A stretch of DNA of 29,919 bases from Bacillota bacterium (lineage in GTDB: Bacteria; Bacillota; Clostridia; Christensenellales; Aristaeellaceae), in the NCBI GenBank assembly GCA_023435435.1, contig JAEYRW010000203.1, positions 1 to 29,919 of the forward strand, given 5' to 3'. Position numbers and translations under genes: made by a program. The notes under the pieces are model-generated. The model had not been told where the DNA came from. It made no database searches and saw only the letters and a list, made by a program, of their open reading frames with translations. Every line of letters starts with the position of its first letter. Within the stretch, counting starts at the first letter, position 1. Of the stretch, positions 16,127-23,186 are shown piece by piece.

Positions 16127-16567
16127 TCACTTTTGATGCGCGGGCGGCGCGCATTCCGCCGTCGCCATGTGGCTTATCTGCCACTGAATGCCGAATTTGT
16201 CCGTCAGAAAGCCGTAGCACTTGGACCAGAACGTCTCCTGCAAATCCATTTCCACCATGCCGCCCGCGCGGAGGTTCTCGAAAAGCTGCCTGAGCGCCGC
16301 CTCATCGCCGGACGTGACCACGAGGCCCACATTTGTGCCGGCGGAAAAATCCATGCCGGGAGGCACGTCCGAGAACATGATGGTCGAGTCCATTGCCCTG
16401 ATTTCCGCGTGCATCACCAGATTTTTCGCCGCCTCGTCCATTCCCTCCGTGCCAGGCCCCTCGCCGTAGGTCGTGATCTCCCCGGCCGGAACGCCGAACG
16501 CCTCCGCGTAAAACGCCACCGCCGCACGGCAGTTGCCGTTGAAATTGATGTATGCGCCGATCGCCAT
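16127..16567 (-). CDS. VOC-family protein (PhnB/3-demethylubiquinone methyltransferase-like)
   Basis: 146 residues in the vicinal-oxygen-chelate fold, of the PhnB-like group. The opening INFNGNCRAAVAFYAEAFG is characteristic, followed by KNLVMHAEIRAMDSTIMFSD and the closing LTDKFGIQWQIS. Members include glyoxalase- and resistance-type proteins, but most PhnB-like proteins have no known reaction, so none is assigned. ATG 16567 is fixed by AAGGAGG eight bases upstream; the frame upstream of it is non-coding. It is probably a single-gene unit between two hairpin terminators, adjacent to but separate from the TetR operon. Confidence 0.88.
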   Translation of the reverse strand: MAIGAYINFNGNCRAAVAFYAEAFGVPAGEITTYGEGPGTEGMDEAAKNLVMHAEIRAMDSTIMFSDVPPGMDFSAGTNVGLVVTSGDEAALRQLFENLRAGGMVEMDLQETFWSKCYGFLTDKFGIQWQISHMATAECAPPAHQK

Positions 16568-16584
16568 ATCCTTCGCCTCCTTAT

Positions 16585-16596
16585 TAGGTTTTCCTA
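16585..16596. promoter_or_regulatory. Short perfect inverted repeat in the VOC leader
   Basis: TAGG-TTTT-CCTA, with partly matching AT-rich flanks TTAT/ATAA, lies between the upstream terminator and the VOC ribosome site. It could be an operator. It is short, AT-rich and near an SD sequence, so chance is possible. Confidence 0.25.
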
Positions 16597-16606
16597 TCAA
16601 TAAACG

Positions 16607-16651
16607 AAAAAGGAGGCGCAGAAACACGGCGAAGCCGCACCGTGCTCCTCC
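16607..16651 (-). terminator. Terminator of the D-amino-acid operon
   Basis: On the minus strand GGAGG pairs with CCTCC and CACGG with CCGTG inside it, followed by TTTTTCG. It starts 17 bases beyond the stop codon of the DSD1-type gene at 16668. Internal mismatches make it weaker than the others in the window. Confidence 0.6.
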
Positions 16652-16667
16652 GCCCCTTGCGCGGGGG

Positions 16668-17783
16668 TCAGATTTTCGCCGGGTAAGTGATCCGGTCCCG
16701 GGCGACGATGGGCCATGTGCCCGTGACCGCGCCGCCTTCGATTACCACAGCCTCCCGGTAGAGCGCGGAGGTGGGGCAGACATGGGTGGGCACCACGTAC
16801 AGAACCGTGCCGATGGCGGGCTTCTCCTTGCCCGCCGGCATGCAAAAGACCCAGTGTTCCTCGCTGTGGCGGATGGGCTCCGCGTCCTCGAGGCCCACGA
16901 TGGCTCCGCGCCGACCCGTCGGGTCGGCGGCGATGGCCTTGTTGCCCACGTCGATGGTGAACAGATTCTCCGCCGGGTGACTCACCACCCGCGCCAGCAC
17001 CAGCGCGGCGGGCACGAGGGGCAGGTCGGTAAACTTGGAATAGCCGTAGTCCCACAGAAACACCGTGCCGGGAGAGAGAAATACGCCCTCCTCTTGCGCG
17101 TGGCAGGGGAATGTGGGGGAGCCGCCCGCGATGACGATGGGCATGTCGATGCCTTCGTTCTTGAGCGCGTCCCGAATCTCCAGCACGCGCGCCGTGGGGG
17201 CCTGCGCGCGGGCCATGCGGACGGCGAGAGGTTCGTCGTGCACATGGCCGTCGTAGCAGTGAAAGCCCGTGGGCTTGACGCCGGGGAGCCGCGCGAGAGC
17301 GCGGCAGAAGTCCGCGAGGTCGTCGGGGGTGATGCCCGTGCGGTCCATGCCCGCGTTCACGTCCGCCAGTACGCTCACGCGCATGCCGCGCGCCGCCGCT
17401 TCCCGGGAGAGCATGCCCGCCGCGGCCAGGGAATCGGCGATGGCGTAGTACCGGGTGGCGGGGTTTTGCTCCACCACGTCCAGAAACAGCGAAACGTTGG
17501 GCCCCACGAGGGGATAGGCCATGACGATGTGCTCCGCGCCGCATGCCGTGACCATTTTCAACTCGTTGATGGTCGAGCACTTGAAGCGGCGGATGCCCAT
17601 CTCCATCTGCATTTTGATGAGCACCTCGGTCTTGTGCGACTTGACGTGGGGCCACAGGCGGGCCGGGTCTCCGGCGATTTTGATCACCGCCTCGGTATTT
17701 TTCACAATGAGGTCCTTGTAGTAAAGAAGCGCCGGGGACGCGATTTCCGCGGGATTCCTGAGCGCATAGGTTTCGATGTTCAT
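16668..17783 (-). CDS. DSD1/D-threonine aldolase-family PLP enzyme
   Basis: 371 residues, alanine-racemase-type TIM barrel plus C-terminal metal-binding domain. Family members are D-serine dehydratases (to pyruvate and ammonia) or D-threonine aldolases, acting on D-amino acids with PLP and a divalent metal. The PLP lysine is K48 in HVKSHK. The C-terminal metal ligands H334 and C336 are seen in PTHVCPT. GGSPTF and DVGNKA are family segments. ATG 17783 was chosen with GGAAGG eight bases upstream; a GTG at 17792 overlaps the previous stop and has no spacing to that site. It is the last gene of an operon with a D-aminoacylase and a Rid protein. The residue before HVK is W-P rather than the common R-P, which may mark a different substrate. 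Confidence 0.9.
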   Translation of the reverse strand: MNIETYALRNPAEIASPALLYYKDLIVKNTEAVIKIAGDPARLWPHVKSHKTEVLIKMQMEMGIRRFKCSTINELKMVTACGAEHIVMAYPLVGPNVSLFLDVVEQNPATRYYAIADSLAAAGMLSREAAARGMRVSVLADVNAGMDRTGITPDDLADFCRALARLPGVKPTGFHCYDGHVHDEPLAVRMARAQAPTARVLEIRDALKNEGIDMPIVIAGGSPTFPCHAQEEGVFLSPGTVFLWDYGYSKFTDLPLVPAALVLARVVSHPAENLFTIDVGNKAIAADPTGRRGAIVGLEDAEPIRHSEEHWVFCMPAGKEKPAIGTVLYVVPTHVCPTSALYREAVVIEGGAVTGTWPIVARDRITYPAKI

Positions 17784-17788
17784 GCGTG

Positions 17789-19381
17789 TCACCTTCCGTT
17801 AATGATTTTTCCGAACGTGCCGGGCAAAATCCCGTCGTCCCGCAGGGCGGCTTCGCCATTGACCAGCAGGAGCGCGAGGCCCCGCGCGCAGTTTTTGGGG
17901 GATTCATACCGCGCCTCGTCCCGGAACAGGTTTGGGTCAAAGGCGACGAGGTCGGCAAAGAAGCCGGGCGCGACGCGCCCGCGCCCTTTGATGCCAAGCC
18001 GGGAGGCGGGCAGGGAGGTCATTTTGCGGACCGCCTCCTGGAGGGTCAGGACGCGGCGCGCAAGCACATATTCGCGGATGATCTTCGGGAACGCGCCGTA
18101 GAGCCGGGGGTGAGGCGCGGCGGCGTCGGCGTAGAGCGCGTCCGAAATGACCGACGAATACGGAAGCCGCGCCACCTGGTCGATGTCGTCCTGGCACATG
18201 CTCATGTTGATGATGGCGGTCTTGCCCGCGTCGGTGTGCATGAGGTGGGCCGCCAGCGCCGCGCCGTCCGAAAAGCCGAAGCGCGCAGCCGCCGTCTCCA
18301 CATCCAGACCGACAAATTTTTCGTTTTCCGGGTTTGAGACGCCGCTGACGACGATCCTTCCCCAGCCCAGCGTCACCGCGAAGTTGTCCCAGCCGGGGTA
18401 TTCCAGAAGGGACGCCCGCCGGAACTCGTCCACGCCCGGCATCGTACCCAGACGCAGGAGCGCGCCCTTCATGTCGCCCCGGATGTACGCGGGGGGAAGC
18501 ATGGTGGTCAGCGCCGTGGAACCGCCGTCGTAGGGATAGAAATCGCAGCCCACGTCGAGCCCCCGTGCCCGGGCGGATTCGATCTCGTCGATGGCGCGGA
18601 AAATGGCGCCGCGCCAGTTTTTGAGGCCGCAGGCCTTGAAGTGGCTGATCTCGAGTTTGCAGCCCACCCGCTCGGCGATTCCAATGATCTCCCGGACGCT
18701 CTCCACCAGTCCGTCGCCCTCGCCCCGGATGTGGGCGGTGAGGGTGCCGCCCCGCGCGCCCAGGGGCGCGAGCATTTTGACAAAATCGTCGGGCGAATTG
18801 TAGCATTCCGGGACGTACATGATGCCCGTCGAGACGCCCAGCGCCCCCGCGTCCAGCGCCTCGCCCACCATCCCGGCGGCTTTTTCAAGCTCCGCGCCCG
18901 CAAAGGGCGCGTCGGAAAAACCCTTGAGGAAAATCCGCACCGCGCCCAGTCCGATCATCGCCCCCGCGTTTACGGGCAGGGCCGCGCGGGACAGCGCGTC
19001 CAGATATGCCGGGAAGGAGTGGGGCAGGCCGTCGGGCGCGCGGCCCAGCACGGGCTCGTAGAACGCGTACTGCTCGTCCCGGTTTTTGGGCGCGGACGGG
19101 CAGGCCGACATGCCGCAGTTTCCCGCGACCACGGTCGATATTCCCTGACGGCGCTCAATTTCGCCCGGCCAGCCGGCAATGAGCTTGAAGTCCGGGTGGC
19201 GGTGGATGTCGATGAAGCCCGGCGCGATGACCAGACCGGCGGCGTCGAATTCCGGCGCGTCCGCATCGATGCGCGGGGCCGCCGCCTCGATTTTGTCCCC
19301 GCGCACGAGAACGTCCGCGCGGACGGGGGGCGCGCCGCTTCCGTCGAGCAGGCGCCCGCCCCGGATGACCAGGCCGTCCAT
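17789..19381 (-). CDS. N-acyl-D-amino-acid deacylase (D-aminoacylase)
   Basis: 530 residues, amidohydrolase superfamily. It should hydrolyse N-acyl-D-amino acids to free D-amino acids and a carboxylate. The metal-site residues of the family are all present: H60 and H62 in GFIDIHRH, C89 in VVAGNCG, H217 in LTAHIRGEGDG, H247 in EISHFK, and D414 in VISDALY. The C-terminal segment HPRLYGAFPKIIREYV is highly typical. The length is as expected for the family and there is no signal peptide. The ATG shares one base with the Rid stop (TGATG), so translation is coupled. The product would feed the DSD1-type enzyme encoded next. The side chain preference cannot be read. Confidence 0.93.
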   Translation of the reverse strand: MDGLVIRGGRLLDGSGAPPVRADVLVRGDKIEAAAPRIDADAPEFDAAGLVIAPGFIDIHRHPDFKLIAGWPGEIERRQGISTVVAGNCGMSACPSAPKNRDEQYAFYEPVLGRAPDGLPHSFPAYLDALSRAALPVNAGAMIGLGAVRIFLKGFSDAPFAGAELEKAAGMVGEALDAGALGVSTGIMYVPECYNSPDDFVKMLAPLGARGGTLTAHIRGEGDGLVESVREIIGIAERVGCKLEISHFKACGLKNWRGAIFRAIDEIESARARGLDVGCDFYPYDGGSTALTTMLPPAYIRGDMKGALLRLGTMPGVDEFRRASLLEYPGWDNFAVTLGWGRIVVSGVSNPENEKFVGLDVETAAARFGFSDGAALAAHLMHTDAGKTAIINMSMCQDDIDQVARLPYSSVISDALYADAAAPHPRLYGAFPKIIREYVLARRVLTLQEAVRKMTSLPASRLGIKGRGRVAPGFFADLVAFDPNLFRDEARYESPKNCARGLALLLVNGEAALRDDGILPGTFGKIINGR

Positions 19382-19851
19382 CAGTCCCGAAGCTCGAAGA
19401 TGGCTTCGATTTCCACGGGCAGGTTTCCCGGCAGCACGTTAACGCCGATGGCGGAACGGGTGGGAAGCCCCGCCTTTTCGCCAAATACGTCCACAAGCAG
19501 CTGGCTTGCGCCGTTGGCCACCTGGGGCTGCTGATAAAAGTCGTCGGCGGAGGCGACGAATACCAGAATCTTGACCACCTTCTTGACCCGGGAGAGGTCG
19601 CCGATCTCGGCCTTCAGCGCAGCGAGCACGTTGAGCATGCTGTTGCGCGCGTGCAGCTGGCCTTCCTCCATGGTAAAGTCGATGCCGAGCTTGCCCGCGA
19701 CGCGCACGCCGCCCATGGAGCAGCCGCAGCCCGAGACATAGGCGAGGTGATCGCCGAATTCGCGGCAGGGTCGATAGAGCCCGCCCTTGGCCGGGGGCTC
19801 GGGGATGACGATGTTCTTTTCGGCAAGATTTTTCTCGATGTCGATGCGCAT
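19381..19851 (-). CDS. Rid-family (YjgF/YER057c/UK114) protein
   Basis: 156 residues, about 25 longer than the RidA archetype because of an N-terminal extension (EKNLAEKNIVIPEPPAKGG). It belongs to the longer YjgF-like subfamily. Archetypal RidA hydrolyses reactive enamines/imines such as 2-aminoacrylate made by PLP dehydratases. The substrate-binding arginine corresponds to R132 in TRSAIGV and the glutamate to E148 in PVEIEAIFEL. The ATG at 19851 has AGGAGG eight bases upstream. It is the first gene of the D-amino-acid operon. Its partner two genes on is a PLP enzyme likely to release exactly this kind of intermediate. The deaminase role is inferred from family; some subfamilies lack it. Confidence 0.92.
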   Translation of the reverse strand: MRIDIEKNLAEKNIVIPEPPAKGGLYRPCREFGDHLAYVSGCGCSMGGVRVAGKLGIDFTMEEGQLHARNSMLNVLAALKAEIGDLSRVKKVVKILVFVASADDFYQQPQVANGASQLLVDVFGEKAGLPTRSAIGVNVLPGNLPVEIEAIFELRD

Positions 19852-19888
19852 GGCACATTCCTCCTCAAGGTTCGCGTTTCTACCTCAT

Positions 19889-19917
19889 ATGATACCACAC
19901 GCGCGGCGGATTGGAAA
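19889..19917 (-). promoter_or_regulatory. Probable promoter of the D-amino-acid operon
   Basis: Minus strand: TTTCCA (19917-19912), 17 bases, TATCAT (19894-19889), 38 bases before the Rid start. The -10 is good (five of six), the -35 weaker (four of six). Confidence 0.5.
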
Positions 19918-20006
19918 GCACCCGGGCGCCGCACGCGGGACAATCGCATGGGCAAATCCCGAAAAAAAGCAAGCGCCCCGGCCTGCGCGCGCAACCTCCC
20001 CGCGCG

Positions 20007-20035
20007 TTGCTTCGCGGTTGCCGCTGTGCTATAAT
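20007..20035 (+). promoter_or_regulatory. Promoter of the GH2 glycosidase gene
   Basis: TTGCTT (20007-20012), 17 bases, TATAAT (20030-20035), with TG one base before the -10. It is a near-consensus housekeeping promoter, 37 bases before the start codon. It is divergent from the D-amino-acid operon promoter about 90 bases away. Confidence 0.8.
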
Positions 20036-20041
20036 CAGGGC

Positions 20042-20053
20042 ACAAACGGTTGT
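20042..20053. promoter_or_regulatory. LacI-type operator at the GH2 transcription start
   Basis: ACAAACGGTTGT is a near-perfect palindrome centred on CG. It contains AANCGNTT, the core recognised by LacI/GalR-family repressors. It starts seven bases after the -10 box, covering the predicted transcription start, where a repressor would be effective. The flanks are not the TG/CA of a CcpA cre site. Confidence 0.45.
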
Positions 20054-20072
20054 TGGGAATGGGGGATGGTTT

Positions 20073-23054
20073 ATGCTGCATTATCTCGATCCGAAGGTGA
20101 CCTCGGTCAACCGGCTGCCCGCCCGCGCGCGGCGCTTTTCCCGGACGCGCAGGCTCGATTTGAACGGAACGTGGCTCTTCCGGCTCTTTGACAGGCCCGA
20201 GGACGCGGGGGAGTTCTTCATGCCCAACCTCGACGAAACGGACTTTCGCCCCATTGCGGTGCCGGGCAACTGGCAGACCCAGGGCTTCGGAAAGCCCGTC
20301 TATACAAACTACGCCTACCCCTGGCCCGTGGACGGGGCCTATGGCGTGGACGGGCACCCTGAGCCCTTCCGCGTGCCGGCGGAAAACCCCACCGGCTGCT
20401 ACCGGCTGCGGTTTACGATGCCCGACCCCGGGGATGCGGACCTCATTCTGCGCTTGGACGGCGTGGAGACCGCGTACGAGGTTTACTTAAACGGCGGGTT
20501 TGTCGGCTACGCCGAGGACAGCAAGCTCTCTTCCGAATTTGACGTGACAAAGTTCGCCCATCCCGGCGAAAACCTCCTCGCCCTGCTCGTGTTTACCTAC
20601 GCCACCAGCAGCTCCCTCGAGGATCAGGACTACTGGTATCTCTGCGGCATCCACCGGGACGCGGCGCTCATTTTCGCGCCCCGCGCGCGCATGGAGGACT
20701 ATCAGATCAAGGCGGTTCCCCACCGCCATCTGGAATCCGGCGTCTTCACCGCCGACGTGAAGATTTCCCGCGTGCCGGGCTTTTCCGAATGCCGCGTCCG
20801 CGCGCGGCTCCTTTCGCCGGCGGGAGACCCCATTGGCGAGACGGAGGCGCCCGTCAGCGCCCGCGCGGTGCACACCCAAACCGAGTGCCCCACGGCGAAT
20901 ACCGCCCGGGTCAGCTTGTCCCTTCCGCAGGTTGTCCGCTGGTCGCCCGAGAACCCGGCGCTCTATGCGGCTCAGTTCGCCCTGCTCGACAAAAACGGTG
21001 CGGTGCTCGACGAGGACATGTGCCGCTTCGGCTTCAAGCGCGTGGACGTGGAGGATGGCATCCTTCTCCTCAACGGCCAGAGGATGCTGGTCTTCGGCGT
21101 CAACCGCCACGAGCACGCGTGGAAGCACGGCCGCGCGGTGCCCCTTTCCCACATGATCGAGGAAATTGAGAGCATGAAGCGCATGAACATCAACGCCGTG
21201 CGCACCTGCCATTATCCCGACAGTCCCCGCTGGTACGAGCTCTGCGACGAAATGGGGCTGCTCGTTCTGTCCGAATGCGACCTCGAGACCCACGCGGTGG
21301 CGGGCCAGATTTCTCACGATCCGGAGTATGCGCCCCAGTACGTGGAGCGCGCCCAGCGCATGGTCGTCCAGCACAAGAACCACGCGTCCATCTACGGCTG
21401 GTCCCTGGGCAACGAGTCGGGCTACGGTCCCGGCCACGCGGCCATGTACGGCTTCTGCAAGGAGTACGACCCCACCCGCATCTGCCAGTACGAGGCGGGC
21501 AATCCCGGGAAAAACATTTCGGACGTGCGCGGCGCCATGTATGCCACCGAAAAGCAAATTCTCGCCATGCTCACGGACCCCCGGGACGACCGGCCGGTGA
21601 TCTTGGTGGAGTACCTCTATCAAATCCGGAACACGGGCGGCGGCATGAAGAAATTCATCGAACTTACGCGCCGCTACGAGCGGTTCCAGGGCGGCTTCGT
21701 GTGGGACTGGCAGGACAAGGCGCTTCTGGGCAGAACGCCCGACGGCGCCGAATATTTCGCCCACGGCGGCGATTTTGCCGAGCCCTTTCTCGAGCCCTTC
21801 GAGCCGCCCTACATGACCAACAACGGCCTGGTGCGCGCGGATCTTCTGTGGAAGAGCGTTGCTTATGAGGTGCGGGAAGCCTACGCGCCGATTTTGGTCG
21901 ATCCGCCCCATGCCGACAACGCCTGGTTCGCAGCCCGGCTGCGCGGCCATTTTACGGTGACCAATCGCACCCTCGCCACCCCCGCGTCGGAGTTTGTGAT
22001 GACACTCGACGAAATCGACGCCGAAGGGAACCGCGTCGCCTGCGGGACCCTCGACATGCCCGATCTGCGGCCCGGCGAGACGGCGACCCTCGATCTCTCC
22101 GACAGGAAGGCGGCGTACCTCGAATTTACCGTCGCCCGCAAATCCACGGGCGCGGAGGTCGCCCGCAGACAGTTTCCGCTTCGTGTCCCACTCTGCGCGG
22201 CGCCCGCCGTCCGGGCATCCGCGTCCGTCCCGACGCTGCGGGAGACGGGGGATCGTTTCCTCCTCGCGGCGGACGGCGTCACGGCCGAAATCGCCAAAGA
22301 GGGCGGCGCGCTCCTCAAATACGAGCGGCATGGCGTCAACCGTGTGACAGGCAGCCGCGTCACCGTTGACCGCCCGTACACCGGCCTCGACGCCCGGGCG
22401 GGCTGGGGCTGGCGCGCCCAGACGGACGAGGCCCGGGCGCTCAATTTCCGCTGCGTTCCCGCCGAGGTTCTGCGCGGAGAGAATGAAATCGCCCTCCGGT
22501 TCGCCTTCGCGGCGGGGGACAAGCTGCGGGGGACGCTTCTTTGGACGCTTGCCGGGGATTTACTCCTTTGCGCGCTGGACGCGAACGTTGCCCCGGGGGT
22601 CATGCTTCCGCGCCTGGGCCTCGAGCTCACCGTTCCCGGCGCGTTCGGACGGGCCGAGTACCTCGGCTACGGTCCCATGGAAAATTATGCCGACCGCATG
22701 GTTGCCCCGCGCTTCGGGCGCTACGAGGCGGCGGTGGACGAACTGGGCTTCGATTACGCGCCGCCCTCCGAAAACGGCGGCCGGGAGGGGACGCGCTTCC
22801 TCGCGCTGCGCGGGGCAAACGCCGCCCTCGAAGTCCGCGCCGAAGTCCCGTTCCACTTCGACGCGTCCCGCCACACCACGGACGATCTCAAGCGCGCGCT
22901 TCACACCCACGAGCTTCCGGTCCGGGACGCAATCACCGTCCATCTGGACGCGTACCACGCGCCCATAGGCGGCGACATGGCCTGGAGCACCGCCCTCGAC
23001 CGCGCGGACCTCAAATCCGCGGGCTTCCACGCGCTGCGCGTCGCGCTTCTGTGA
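20073..23054 (+). CDS. GH2 glycoside hydrolase, LacZ-type, with altered sugar pocket
   Basis: 993 residues, near the length of E. coli LacZ, with its five-domain layout: jelly-roll, Ig-like, TIM barrel, Ig-like, and C-terminal beta-sandwich (GRAEYLGYGPMENYADR). Cytoplasmic: no signal peptide. The acid/base is E448 in GNESG, the nucleophile E513 in VILVEYLY. Equivalents of LacZ H357 (NRHEH), H391 (CHYPD), E416/H418 (LETH), M502/Y503 (AMYA), W568 (WDWQD) and N604 (N584) are kept. Residues that contact the galactose C6 hydroxyl and sodium are not: D201 is T178, H540 is Y516, F601 is M581. So it is clearly GH2, but lactose may not be its substrate. The ATG at 20073 follows GGGGGA by six bases; the frame upstream to 19911 is not coding. 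Confidence 0.92.
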   Translation: MLHYLDPKVTSVNRLPARARRFSRTRRLDLNGTWLFRLFDRPEDAGEFFMPNLDETDFRPIAVPGNWQTQGFGKPVYTNYAYPWPVDGAYGVDGHPEPFRVPAENPTGCYRLRFTMPDPGDADLILRLDGVETAYEVYLNGGFVGYAEDSKLSSEFDVTKFAHPGENLLALLVFTYATSSSLEDQDYWYLCGIHRDAALIFAPRARMEDYQIKAVPHRHLESGVFTADVKISRVPGFSECRVRARLLSPAGDPIGETEAPVSARAVHTQTECPTANTARVSLSLPQVVRWSPENPALYAAQFALLDKNGAVLDEDMCRFGFKRVDVEDGILLLNGQRMLVFGVNRHEHAWKHGRAVPLSHMIEEIESMKRMNINAVRTCHYPDSPRWYELCDEMGLLVLSECDLETHAVAGQISHDPEYAPQYVERAQRMVVQHKNHASIYGWSLGNESGYGPGHAAMYGFCKEYDPTRICQYEAGNPGKNISDVRGAMYATEKQILAMLTDPRDDRPVILVEYLYQIRNTGGGMKKFIELTRRYERFQGGFVWDWQDKALLGRTPDGAEYFAHGGDFAEPFLEPFEPPYMTNNGLVRADLLWKSVAYEVREAYAPILVDPPHADNAWFAARLRGHFTVTNRTLATPASEFVMTLDEIDAEGNRVACGTLDMPDLRPGETATLDLSDRKAAYLEFTVARKSTGAEVARRQFPLRVPLCAAPAVRASASVPTLRETGDRFLLAADGVTAEIAKEGGALLKYERHGVNRVTGSRVTVDRPYTGLDARAGWGWRAQTDEARALNFRCVPAEVLRGENEIALRFAFAAGDKLRGTLLWTLAGDLLLCALDANVAPGVMLPRLGLELTVPGAFGRAEYLGYGPMENYADRMVAPRFGRYEAAVDELGFDYAPPSENGGREGTRFLALRGANAALEVRAEVPFHFDASRHTTDDLKRALHTHELPVRDAITVHLDAYHAPIGGDMAWSTALDRADLKSAGFHALRVALL

Positions 23055-23120
23055 ACTAGACGGGCCCCGCGCGCGTCAAAGGGACGGCCCCGTTCCTCGG
23101 GCGACGATTTGTCACATGAA

Positions 23121-23154
23121 TGACACGCCCCCGGACGGGCGCGTGTGGTATAAT
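23121..23154 (+). promoter_or_regulatory. Promoter of the PBP1A gene with adjacent hairpin
   Basis: An extended -10, TGGTATAAT, at 23146-23154 lies 32 bases before the start codon, with no -35 at proper spacing. The bases just upstream (about 23123-23146) form an imperfect inverted repeat, ACACGCCC against GGGCGCGTGT. That could be an operator, or the remnant of a terminator for the GH2 gene, though no T-run follows it. No other terminator was seen in the 132 bases between the two genes. Confidence 0.55.
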
Positions 23155-23186
23155 AGGTTGCGATTACTGTGGAGGATTCTCAATCG

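Noticed and set aside
20487..22331. 614-codon antisense frame inside the GH2 gene
   Set aside because: A shadow of the GH2 reading frame with composition typical of antisense GC-rich DNA and no recognisable domain.
23062..23096. GC-rich inverted repeat after the GH2 stop
   Set aside because: ACGGGCC can pair with GGCCCCGT but no T-run follows, so it is not called a terminator.
23169..23186. GTG start for PBP1A six codons upstream
   Set aside because: The GTG overlaps the GGAGG that serves the ATG at 23187.
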